Program-made: the position numbers and the translations under genes | Notes under the pieces: model-generated | Seen by the model: only the letters and a program-made list of their open reading frames with translations | Database searches by the model: none | What the model was told of the DNA's origin: nothing | In this document: piece by piece, positions 1 through 6,954 of the stretch | Position numbering within the stretch: the first letter of the stretch is position 1 | How the letters are laid out: every line of letters begins with the position of its first letter | Assembly: GCA_951801675.1 (NCBI GenBank) | Contig: CATONX010000002.1 | Location: 62,001 to 126,000, forward strand | Length of the DNA: 64,000 bases | Direction: 5' to 3' | Source of the DNA: an uncultured Eubacteriales bacterium | Lineage (GTDB): Bacteria; Bacillota; Clostridia; Oscillospirales; Acutalibacteraceae

Positions 1-277
1 GCCGTTCCATATCCGCACCGGACAAAAGCCCCGTTACCGTCACCACTTGACAGGTGCCCAGGAAAGGGCTTAGCGGCAGGGAAGCGATGTCGGCTTCGTC
101 CTCCAGGAAGTGAAGGGGCGCGTCGGCATGGGTGGCGTTATGCAGACACAGATGAGCGGCCGTTAGGTTGCAGGCGTCTCCCAAAGCGATGCGGGAAAGA
201 GGTTCCAGAGTAGGAACAGGATCGCCCGGGTAGACGGGCGCCTGAAAAAGCTCCTGAGAAATGTCAATGATCTTCAT
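1..277 (-). CDS. Cyclase family protein (kynurenine formamidase-like), 3' end outside window
   Basis: Only the first 92 codons are present; the gene continues past base 1. The start is the ATG at 275-277, preceded on the minus strand by a GGAGGGA ribosome site about 7 bases upstream. The N-terminus has VYPGDP followed by HNATHADAPLHF, the His/Asp metal-binding signature (H-x-G-T-H-x-D-x-P-x-H) of the PF04199 cyclase family, which includes bacterial kynurenine formamidase KynB and other metal-dependent amidohydrolases. The substrate cannot be told from this fragment. It is divergent from the MarR gene at 473, so the 195-base gap between them may hold shared control. Confidence 0.75.
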   Translation of the reverse strand, partial: MKIIDISQELFQAPVYPGDPVPTLEPLSRIALGDACNLTAAHLCLHNATHADAPLHFLEDEADIASLPLSPFLGTCQVVTVTGLLSGADMER

Positions 278-406
278 AAAGAATCCCTCCTGTATCATGG
301 CCGATGCGGGAATTGGAGCGTACAATTTACTGGAAAAATGAAAGCAAAATAAACCAAATTCGAGCGATATTTGTAAAAAATATACACAAAAAAAGAAAGA
401 ATTTGC

Positions 407-435
407 TTGACAGAAAAATCGGAATTTGCTATATT
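407..435 (+). promoter_or_regulatory. Sigma-A promoter of the marR gene
   Basis: TTGACA at 407-412 and TATATT at 430-435 with a 17-base spacer. Transcription would start near 442, about 30 bases before the MarR start codon. Confidence 0.8.
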
Positions 436-451
436 GGGATACAGTTCCAAT
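433..451. promoter_or_regulatory. Inverted repeat, candidate MarR operator
   Basis: ATTGG (433-437) and CCAAT (447-451) form a palindrome with a 9-base centre. It overlaps the end of the -10 box and the expected transcription start, the usual place for a MarR autoregulatory site. The role is inferred from position only. Confidence 0.4.
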
Positions 452-472
452 CGATGCAAAACAGGAGGGCGT

Positions 473-925
473 ATGAAAGCAAATCTTGAGATGCAGCCTT
501 ATTACGACATCTGGTTCGGCCTTCAACATCTGTATGACCGATGGGCCAAACGATATGGTTTAACCGCTCATGCGATGTTTGTCCTCTATTGCATTGCCAA
601 AGGGGAAGGAAGATGCACCCAGAAGCAGATTTGTGAGCAGCTTATGCTTCCCAAGCAGACGGTGCACACCATCCTTAACGGTTTTGAGCAGAAAGGCTGG
701 CTTGTCCGCCAAGTGATGGAGTTAGACAAACGAAATAAGCATTTAATGCTTACGGCTGAAGGAGAAGAATATGCCGATGCGGTCCTGGGAGAGCTTGCCA
801 AGCGGGAGGAAGCCGCCATGCGCCGCATGCATCCTCAGCAGTGCAGGACGATGCTGGAGAATAACCTCCAGCTTTTTGAGAATCTTTCGCAAACCATGAA
901 GGTGGACGAATCGTCTCAAGAGTAA
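473..925 (+). CDS. MarR family transcriptional regulator
   Basis: A 150-residue winged-helix regulator of MarR size. The start is the ATG at 473 behind AGGAGGG; the frame stays open upstream to 407, but that stretch is the promoter itself. The recognition helix lies around residues 60-80 (TQKQICEQLMLPKQTVHTIL), followed by the wing with GWLVR and DKRNKHLMLTAEGEE, the typical D-x-R-x-x of the MarR wing. MarR proteins are dimeric repressors usually relieved by small phenolic or other ligands. The promoter carries a palindrome that could be its own site, and the cyclase-family enzyme gene lies divergently next to it and is a plausible target. Confidence 0.85.
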   Translation: MKANLEMQPYYDIWFGLQHLYDRWAKRYGLTAHAMFVLYCIAKGEGRCTQKQICEQLMLPKQTVHTILNGFEQKGWLVRQVMELDKRNKHLMLTAEGEEYADAVLGELAKREEAAMRRMHPQQCRTMLENNLQLFENLSQTMKVDESSQE

Positions 926-1045
926 TCCACTGCTTTCATCATAACACAGTCAAGAAAAAAGGGAAAGCAGTTGTATCCGCAGGACGAGGAAAGCTTTTTC
1001 AGCCGATGTGGGAAATCAATATAAAGTAGCTCTTTGAGTAGTTTT

Positions 1046-1077
1046 TTGCGCCCGGCCACAGGAGTGGCCGGGCGCAA
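1046..1077. repeat. 14-bp perfect hairpin
   Basis: Bases 1046-1059 pair with 1064-1077 around an AGGA tetraloop. It lacks a T-run after the stem in either direction, so it is not a standard terminator. First of four hairpins packed into 240 bases. Confidence 0.7.
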
Positions 1078-1108
1078 TTATAATGATTGGCCCCGGTCCG
1101 GATGATCG

Positions 1109-1141
1109 TTTTTATAGCGTTGCGCAGCAACGCTATAAAAA
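1109..1141. repeat. 15-bp perfect hairpin
   Basis: Bases 1109-1123 pair with 1127-1141 around a 3-base loop. The stem has T's on its left arm and A's on its right arm, the reverse of a terminator, so it reads as a DNA palindrome or repeat element. Confidence 0.7.
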
Positions 1142-1203
1142 ATAGGCGCCCGCTGACGCGGTTTTGCGCCTTTCGGCTCAGGTGGGCGGTACATAGCGCC
1201 TCC

Positions 1204-1234
1204 GCATGAGCAAAATTACTGATTTTGCTCATGC
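1204..1234. repeat. 13-bp perfect hairpin
   Basis: GCATGAGCAAAAT (1204-1216) and its reverse complement (1222-1234) with loop TACTG. Third member of the hairpin cluster; no T-run follows. Confidence 0.65.
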
Positions 1235-1240
1235 AACTAT

Positions 1241-1284
1241 AAAAAATGCGCGCAAAGCAGATTCTTGCTTTGCGCGCATTTTTT
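1241..1284 (-). terminator. Rho-independent terminator of the 58-residue gene
   Basis: An 18-bp perfect stem (1241-1258 with 1267-1284) that includes six A and six T, with an 8-base loop. On the minus strand it ends in TTTTTT just past the stop codon at 1296. It could also work on the plus strand. Confidence 0.8.
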
Positions 1285-1295
1285 CGGATGCATCC

Positions 1296-1472
1296 TTATT
1301 TCATCATATACTGCACACTGCTGATGACACCGTTTAGCGTCTTAAGCGCTTTGCCGGCCTTCTTTTTGATGTTCTTGTTGTTGCGCATCATGGTGCCGCC
1401 AACCATGCCGGCAACCGCGCCGACCGCCATACCGGTGACCACGCCTTTGACCATACCAGAGCTCGATCTCAT
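1296..1472 (-). CDS. Small Gly-rich protein of unknown function
   Basis: 58 residues, too short for many gene finders. The start is the ATG at 1470-1472, behind a clear GGAGGTG site. The first half is a small-residue hydrophobic stretch (VTGMAVGAVAGMVGGTMM, residues 12-29) that could be a membrane or amphipathic helix; the second half is basic (NNKNIKKKAGKALK). The layout recalls YtxH-type small proteins of Firmicutes, but no catalytic motif is visible. It is monocistronic, with its own strong terminator, and divergent from trmL. Function unknown. Confidence 0.7.
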   Translation of the reverse strand: MRSSSGMVKGVVTGMAVGAVAGMVGGTMMRNNKNIKKKAGKALKTLNGVISSVQYMMK

Positions 1473-1513
1473 GTTAACACCTCCGTTTATTTGTGTGGTC
1501 TTATTTTTTCCAC

Positions 1514-1542
1514 TTGCAATGTCTTTACTCCTGTGATATATT
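1514..1542 (+). promoter_or_regulatory. Promoter of trmL-degV
   Basis: TTGCAA at 1514-1519 and TATATT at 1537-1542, 17-base spacer; about 60 bases before the trmL start. Confidence 0.6.
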
Positions 1543-1608
1543 GGTAGCAAATAGTTTGATATTCTAAGTAATTTGTCGTGACTTGGCGGCGAAAGGGGTC
1601 TTATTGCA

Positions 1609-2115
1609 GTGGCTGTCTTGAATATCGTGCTGGTGGAACCGGAAATTCCCCAGAACACGGGGAACATTTCCCGCACCTGCGCGGCTACCGGCGCCCGGCT
1701 GCATCTGGTCAAGCCCTTGGGCTTTGCCATCGATGACCGCAAACTCAAGCGGGCGGGCCTGGATTACTGGCACTTTCTGGACATCACCTATTACGACAAC
1801 CTGGAGGATTTCTTTCAGAAGAATGCCGGCCCGTTTTTTTATTTTACCACCAAGGCCCCGCAGCTTTATACGGATGTATCCTATCCGGACGGGGCGTATC
1901 TGGTGTTTGGCAAGGAAACGGCCGGGCTGCCGGAGGAACTGCTCGTACGCTACCCGCAGAGCTGCGTGCGCCTGCCCATGATTGAGGGGGCGCGCAGCCT
2001 TAACCTGTCCAATGCGGTGGCGGTGGGCGTTTTTGAAACGCTGCGGCAATGGGGCTTTCCGTCGCTGCAGTCTACGGGAAATTTGACGAAATACCGTTGG
2101 GAGGATTCCATTTGA
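1609..2115 (+). CDS. trmL: tRNA (cytidine/uridine(34)-2'-O)-methyltransferase TrmL
   Basis: 168 residues, the usual size of this minimal SPOUT methyltransferase, which puts a 2'-O-methyl group on the wobble base of leucine tRNAs using S-adenosylmethionine. The three knot-forming motifs are all present: N-terminal VEPEIPQNTGNISRTCAATG (residues 9-28), the mid VFGKETAGLP, and the C-terminal LPMIEGARSLNLSNAVAV that forms the trefoil knot. The start is a GTG at 1609 behind GAAAGGGG. Its TGA overlaps the ATG of degV by one base (TGATG), so the two are probably translationally coupled. Confidence 0.92.
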   Translation: MAVLNIVLVEPEIPQNTGNISRTCAATGARLHLVKPLGFAIDDRKLKRAGLDYWHFLDITYYDNLEDFFQKNAGPFFYFTTKAPQLYTDVSYPDGAYLVFGKETAGLPEELLVRYPQSCVRLPMIEGARSLNLSNAVAVGVFETLRQWGFPSLQSTGNLTKYRWEDSI

Positions 2116-3008
2116 TGGAGAAGCAGACAATCGCCTTTTTAACCGATTCCGCGTGCGATATCCCGGAGGATCTGGCACGCCGGTATTCCATTACCGTAAT
2201 GAGTATTCCCATCAATGTGGACGGGAAAGAATACTTGGAGCGGGTGGATTTTACCAACCAGGAATTTTACGACATCCTGGAAAATTGCAAAAGCATTCCC
2301 AGTACCTCACATGTGCCGTCGGTGTCCTTTGTGGAGGAATACCGGAAGGCTATGGACAACGGGATTACGGATCTGATCCACGTGACGATCAACTCCAAAG
2401 GGTCGAACATGTATCATGCGGCGCTGATGGCCAGAGACCAATTTTATGAGGAATGTCCGCAGGCAAAGGAGACGTTTCGAATTCATGTGATGGATTCGCG
2501 GACCTATACCATTGCGTACGGCTGCGGCATCGTGGAAGCGGCAAAACTGGCTGAGGAAGGCAAGGACGCCGAGATGGTGCTGGCCTTCCTGGAAAACTGG
2601 TTTTCCAGCATTGAGATTTATTTTTCCGTCTATTCGCTGGACTTCGTCAAAAAGTCCGGCCGGGTCAGTGTGGCGGCCGCCTTTGTGGGAGAGCTGCTGG
2701 GCCTGCGCCCCATCATCCGTATGCTCGACGGCGATCCGGTGATTATCGACAAGGTGCGCGGAGACAAGGCGATTTTGTCGCGGCTTTTGCGCGCGGCCAA
2801 GGAATCGATGGAGCAAAGCGGTTTACAGAAGCCGGAGTATTACATCATTCACGGCTCGCCTGTGAAGGAGGCCCAGGAGCTGAAGAACCTCCTGGAGCAG
2901 GAGATCGGCTATCCCGCTTGCGGCAGCTATGAGGCGGGCGCCGCCATCAGCATCAATTCCGGCCCCAGAGTCATCGGTGTGATCCTCAAAGGAAAGGACC
3001 GCAGATAA
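2115..3008 (+). CDS. DegV family fatty-acid-binding protein
   Basis: 297 residues, standard DegV size. The start ATG at 2115 overlaps the trmL stop, with GGGAGGATT inside the end of trmL as ribosome site. It opens with FLTDSACDIP, the lipid carboxylate-binding T-D-S region of the first domain; SRTYTIAYGCGI in the middle and AAISINSGPRVIGV at the C-terminus are the other family blocks. DegV (FakB-like) proteins bind fatty acids; in FakAB systems they present acyl chains to a kinase for phospholipid synthesis. No FakA gene is adjacent, so the exact role is open. Confidence 0.88.
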   Translation: MEKQTIAFLTDSACDIPEDLARRYSITVMSIPINVDGKEYLERVDFTNQEFYDILENCKSIPSTSHVPSVSFVEEYRKAMDNGITDLIHVTINSKGSNMYHAALMARDQFYEECPQAKETFRIHVMDSRTYTIAYGCGIVEAAKLAEEGKDAEMVLAFLENWFSSIEIYFSVYSLDFVKKSGRVSVAAAFVGELLGLRPIIRMLDGDPVIIDKVRGDKAILSRLLRAAKESMEQSGLQKPEYYIIHGSPVKEAQELKNLLEQEIGYPACGSYEAGAAISINSGPRVIGVILKGKDRR

Positions 3009-3043
3009 CCGATACGTCCGGCTGCAACCCAGCAGCCGAAGAA

Positions 3044-3084
3044 AACAAAAGAAGGCATGGATGTTTCCCATGCCTTCTTTTGTT
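3044..3084. terminator. Bidirectional terminator between degV and glgP
   Basis: A 17-bp perfect stem (3044-3060 with 3068-3084), T-rich on one arm and A-rich on the other, with a 7-base loop. It lies between two convergent genes and touches the glgP stop codon. Confidence 0.85.
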
Positions 3085-4717
3085 ATACCTGCGTTTTTGC
3101 CGGTTCTTCCGGCAGGGTCTTATACATGTTCTCGTAATAGTCGCTGAGCATTCGCGCGGCAGAGAACCGGTCGGTTGCCATCTGCACGCTCATGCGCATC
3201 ATGGATTCCCAGGTGGCCGGATGCTGGTACCAGGCGGGCAGCACCTCGTCGAACAAGACCTTGTAAAGAGAATCCCGGTCCCGGTCGTTCTGCACTTCGC
3301 CTTCGCCCTGGGTACCGTCTCCGATCTGCCAGCCGTTTACTCCGCTTATGCATCCTTCCGGCCACCAACCGTCCAGAATGCTCAGATTGAGCACGCCGTT
3401 CATCGCTGCCTTCATGCCGGAAGTACCGGAGGCCTCCAGGGGACGCAAGGGCGTGTTGAGCCATACGTCACAGCCACGGGTAAGCATGGCGCCCACGTGC
3501 ATGTCGTAATCCTGCACGAACACGATGGAAGAGGGGTATTTTCTTGCCATTCGGACCATTTTGCTGACGATTTCCTTGCCGGTCAGGTCGTTTGGATGGG
3601 CTTTGCCGGAGAAGATCAGCTGCAGGGTGCCGTTTTTCAGCAGAGGCTCGATCAGCTCCATTTTTCCGAAAATCAGGTCGCCCCGCTTATAGGGGGCGGC
3701 GCGCCTGGCAAAGCCGATGGTCAGCGCCTCGGGGTTGAGACGCACGCCGCAGCGGCGTTCGATTTCACTCAAAAGGTGCATTTTCAGCCGTTTGTGCACC
3801 GGCATCAGGGGCCGGCCGGTCAGATAAGCGTCCCTTATGGCTTTGTCCTGCCAGGTGCCGTTGTGCACCCCGTTGGTAACGGCTAGGATGGGAGCCGCGT
3901 CCGAAACGCCCGCCCACATCTTTTGCGCCGTCTGCGCGTGCAGAGCGGCCACGCCGTTGGCAAGCCGGGCCATACGAAGGCCGGCCACCGTCATGTTAAA
4001 CGGATCGCCGCCGATTTCCTTGACCTGCTCGTAGCTCAGGCCGTTGTAGGCGCCCATGTACTCGAGCAGCTTGTGCTCGTGCACTTCGTTGCCCGCGGCT
4101 ACCGGAGTGTGTGTGGTGAACACGATGGATTGGCGGACCTTAGCCCGGGCTTCCTTAAAGCTGAGCCCTGCCTCCATCTCTTCGCGGATCAGCTCAAACG
4201 AGGCAAACATGGGATGGCTGTCGTTAAAATGATACAGGTCTGCCTGAATTCCCAGCGCCCGCAGGGCCCGCACCCCGCCGATTCCCAGAATGATCTCCTG
4301 AGCGATGCGTTCTTCGTTAAACCATCCGTATAATTGGCCGGTAATTAAACGGTCGGCATTTTCGGGAAGGTTTGCGTCCAGCAAAAACAAAGGGGCATTG
4401 TCGAAGCAGTCACACAGCCAGACCTTCAGCTTGACCGGACGCTCCCGCACGGAGACGCAGACGGTGATGCCGGTATCCTTGAGAAAGTCATACTGGTATT
4501 CCGGGAAGCAGTCCATCGGCCACCCGTTTTCGTGGATGATCTGCCGAGTGCTGCCTTGGCGCCAGAGAATGCCGATGCCCACCACCGGCATTTGCAGGTC
4601 CTTGGCGGCCTTTAAAAGGTCACCCGCCAGAATTCCTAAGCCGCCCGCATAAATCTTGAAATCCGATTGCAGGCCGTATTCCATACAAAAATAAGCGACG
4701 GTTGGTTGCTTTTCCAT
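3083..4717 (-). CDS. glgP: Alpha-glucan (glycogen/maltodextrin) phosphorylase
   Basis: 544 residues, the short bacterial form of GT35 phosphorylase (about 550 residues rather than about 800). It releases glucose-1-phosphate from alpha-1,4-glucans. The PLP site is plain: EASGTSGMKAAMNG, whose Lys carries the cofactor. Other family blocks are AYFCMEYGL at the N-terminus with GGLGILAGDLLKAA, HFNDSHPMFA, and FTTHTPVAAGNE. The start is taken at 4717 because AAGGAG lies 8 bases upstream; a frame 9 codons longer has no ribosome site. It follows the GH13 gene by 42 bases and shares its promoter, so the two form a glucan-use operon. Confidence 0.92.
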   Translation of the reverse strand: MEKQPTVAYFCMEYGLQSDFKIYAGGLGILAGDLLKAAKDLQMPVVGIGILWRQGSTRQIIHENGWPMDCFPEYQYDFLKDTGITVCVSVRERPVKLKVWLCDCFDNAPLFLLDANLPENADRLITGQLYGWFNEERIAQEIILGIGGVRALRALGIQADLYHFNDSHPMFASFELIREEMEAGLSFKEARAKVRQSIVFTTHTPVAAGNEVHEHKLLEYMGAYNGLSYEQVKEIGGDPFNMTVAGLRMARLANGVAALHAQTAQKMWAGVSDAAPILAVTNGVHNGTWQDKAIRDAYLTGRPLMPVHKRLKMHLLSEIERRCGVRLNPEALTIGFARRAAPYKRGDLIFGKMELIEPLLKNGTLQLIFSGKAHPNDLTGKEIVSKMVRMARKYPSSIVFVQDYDMHVGAMLTRGCDVWLNTPLRPLEASGTSGMKAAMNGVLNLSILDGWWPEGCISGVNGWQIGDGTQGEGEVQNDRDRDSLYKVLFDEVLPAWYQHPATWESMMRMSVQMATDRFSAARMLSDYYENMYKTLPEEPAKTQV

Positions 4718-4759
4718 GAGACCATACTCCTTCTTCTGTATCATGAGGGAACAGCAATA

Positions 4760-6682
4760 TTATGTGGACCGTCCACGAATAAACACCATGCAGCCGCCGG
4801 GAGAAAGTGAGAGAAGGCCGCCCTTTTCTTCACAGACGCCTTGAGAGAGAACCGGGTGCTCAAAAGAAAGACAGGCGGCGAGAGGACCGAATTCGTCGGG
4901 CAGGGATACCGTCTGCGCTTCCTCGGCAAAGGAGAAGAGGGCGCAGAGGACCCGATCCCCGTCCTGGTACGCCAGCCGCACAAGAGGGCCCGGCTTTCGC
5001 AGAAGGTCGGTGCAAAAAGCCTCCGGCTTATGAAGCAGGGGGAAGCAGGAGCGGCGAAGGGCGGTCACTCGTTGGATCCAGTCAAACGCCTTAGAATCGC
5101 TTGCCCAATGAAAACAGACCCGGTCGAAAAAGGCGATCTTGCCGTACATGGGATCGTCCTTTGGCAGGACAAAGCGTCCGGCTTCGTCATTGAGAAGGCC
5201 CAGATTCATTGGCTGGCGCTCGCCGCATTCCTGGCCGTTGTTGATGAGCAGGTAGGCGTTGGGCAGAAGGGCCGCCAGCAGGAAGGCGGCGTTGGCCTTC
5301 TCTTGGGAGCCGGTCATCACCGGGCCCCGGGGGGAGTCGGACAGTTCTGCGGCGGCCACCACCGGCAGCGCCGCTTCTACCGATGCCGCCAGAGACTGCC
5401 CGAGCAGCACCGGAGAGACCGTTTTCCAGGCCGACCAGACGTTGCCCAAGATCAAATGATACCCTTCCTTTTTCGCCTTTTGGGCGTTGCCGGGGCTAAA
5501 CTCCTCCGACCAGAAGAGAAAATCCGGGTCGGCCTCCTTGGCGGCGCGTACCAGTTCCTTCCCCAGCGGGACGGGGAGAGCATGGGCCATATCAATACGT
5601 GCGCCGTCGATGTGATACCGGCGGATAAAAGCGGGGATGATTCCGGCGATGTTGTCCCAGAGAGCCTGGTTGGGCTTTTGCCCGGGAAAGACGCTGCACT
5701 TGACCCCGTCCTGCGCGATGAAGGGCGGGCGGGCATCCAAGTCCGGCAGCGCCTTGGCGGCGGGAGAGGAGTCAAAGTAGAATTTCAGATAAGTCACATC
5801 CGTCCAGGGAGGCTGGGGGTCGTTGATGGTGTCCGCAAAGCCGGGGAGGGTGCAGATCCCCCATTCCCGCATGGCTAGATCCATGCAGTTTTCCCCCGTC
5901 TCGTCCGCCCGCCGGCAAAGCGCCCGCCAGGCCGCCGGGGCGGGCGGGGGAACAAAGCCGTCCAGAAAGGCCGGCATTTCGTCGGAAGCATACAGCAAGT
6001 CCACATTGTCCGGCGAGACTACCGCGTGGCCTAGCCCTTTTACGCCGGGAGCCGCCAGGGACTGGGCCCGCTCCGCCTTGATCCAGTAAAACCAATCCGG
6101 GTGCTCCCGGACAAACACATGGTCTCTGGCAGCGGTGCGAAAGACAAAGTCCAGCATAACCCGCAGCCCCAGCCGGTGGCAGGCTTCCACCAGCGCCGCA
6201 AACTGCCGCGCAAGCGGCAGCCCGCCCGCAAAAGGGTCGTCCAGGTCCGGGTCAAAGGCCTCCATGTCTTCAATGGAATAGGGGCTGGGAGCGTCGCCCT
6301 TCTGAAAGACGCGGCTGGAACAAAAGACCGGAAGTAAATAGAGAATATCCACCCCCATCTGCATAAGCAGAGGGAGCAGGGCGATGCATTTGAGAAAGCT
6401 GCCGGATTGCAGGGAACCGGTATGGTTCCACGCGGAGAAAGCGCGGGGCAGCATGGAATAAAGCACACCGCCGCCCGGCTTCTTGGGCGGCGCTTTTGGC
6501 GCGTCCAGAATAAAGGCGAGGCAAGCCCGGTAAAAGGCACAGGGGTCCACCGCTACCTCATTTGGCCGGGCGGGATCCTTCCGGCCCGCAACGGAAAGAT
6601 AGTTCCACCGGACGGGAATGAAATAAGGTTCTTTTCCCGCCGATGGGGGAATCGCTTCGTACAGGTCCTGCAAGGCATGCAT
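4760..6682 (-). CDS. GH13 alpha-amylase-family enzyme
   Basis: 640 residues with the GH13 (beta/alpha)8 barrel. Motif II is YHIDGARIDMA (nucleophile Asp in GARID) and motif III FWSEEF (acid/base Glu). The motif IV position reads LSDSPRGP: the usual His-Asp is Ser-Asp, keeping the third catalytic Asp but losing the conserved His. The MLDFVF of motif I is also modified. Substrate specificity cannot be read, but pairing with a glucan phosphorylase points to glycogen or maltodextrin debranching or transfer. No signal peptide, so cytoplasmic. The start is the ATG at 6680-6682 with GGAG 8 bases upstream; the frame opens at 6751 from a TTG without a ribosome site. Confidence 0.82.
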   Translation of the reverse strand: MHALQDLYEAIPPSAGKEPYFIPVRWNYLSVAGRKDPARPNEVAVDPCAFYRACLAFILDAPKAPPKKPGGGVLYSMLPRAFSAWNHTGSLQSGSFLKCIALLPLLMQMGVDILYLLPVFCSSRVFQKGDAPSPYSIEDMEAFDPDLDDPFAGGLPLARQFAALVEACHRLGLRVMLDFVFRTAARDHVFVREHPDWFYWIKAERAQSLAAPGVKGLGHAVVSPDNVDLLYASDEMPAFLDGFVPPPAPAAWRALCRRADETGENCMDLAMREWGICTLPGFADTINDPQPPWTDVTYLKFYFDSSPAAKALPDLDARPPFIAQDGVKCSVFPGQKPNQALWDNIAGIIPAFIRRYHIDGARIDMAHALPVPLGKELVRAAKEADPDFLFWSEEFSPGNAQKAKKEGYHLILGNVWSAWKTVSPVLLGQSLAASVEAALPVVAAAELSDSPRGPVMTGSQEKANAAFLLAALLPNAYLLINNGQECGERQPMNLGLLNDEAGRFVLPKDDPMYGKIAFFDRVCFHWASDSKAFDWIQRVTALRRSCFPLLHKPEAFCTDLLRKPGPLVRLAYQDGDRVLCALFSFAEEAQTVSLPDEFGPLAACLSFEHPVLSQGVCEEKGGLLSLSPGGCMVFIRGRST

Positions 6683-6807
6683 AGGGGGACTCCATTCCGA
6701 CGGATCGGATCCGGATAGGAAACATATCGGCAAATGGGCCGAATCCGTCAAAAAATATAATCAATCGACGAAAAATTCTTGTTTATCTGTGCGAATTGCT
6801 TAAGCTT

Positions 6808-6836
6808 ATTATAAAGCAGGAGGTATAGCAAGTCAA
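6808..6836 (-). promoter_or_regulatory. Promoter of the GH13-glgP operon
   Basis: On the minus strand TTGACT (6831-6836), 17 bases, TATAAT (6808-6813). The 5' leader to the chosen start is about 120 bases and contains no obvious riboswitch. Confidence 0.85.
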
Positions 6837-6904
6837 CCAAATTGGAAAAAGGTATCAAGTTTGTTACCGTTGATGGAATAGGTCACGACCAGCCAAAGAC
6901 AGCG

Positions 6905-6940
6905 GAAAAACGGCGCCCATGGAAGTTCCATGGGCGCCGT
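6905..6940 (-). terminator. Terminator of the surface-protein gene
   Basis: A GC-rich stem (6910-6922 with 6928-6940) that on the minus strand is followed by TTTTT at 6905-6909. It lies 15 bases past the stop codon at 6955. Confidence 0.8.
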
Positions 6941-6954
6941 TGAGGGAAATATCC

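Noticed and set aside
1109..1141. Hairpin at 1109-1141 as a terminator
   Set aside because: The A-rich arm follows the stem on both strands, so there is no U-run after the hairpin in either RNA.
999..1232. A 77-codon minus-strand frame
   Set aside because: It runs through three perfect hairpins and has no ribosome site; the sequence is a repeat cluster, not a gene.
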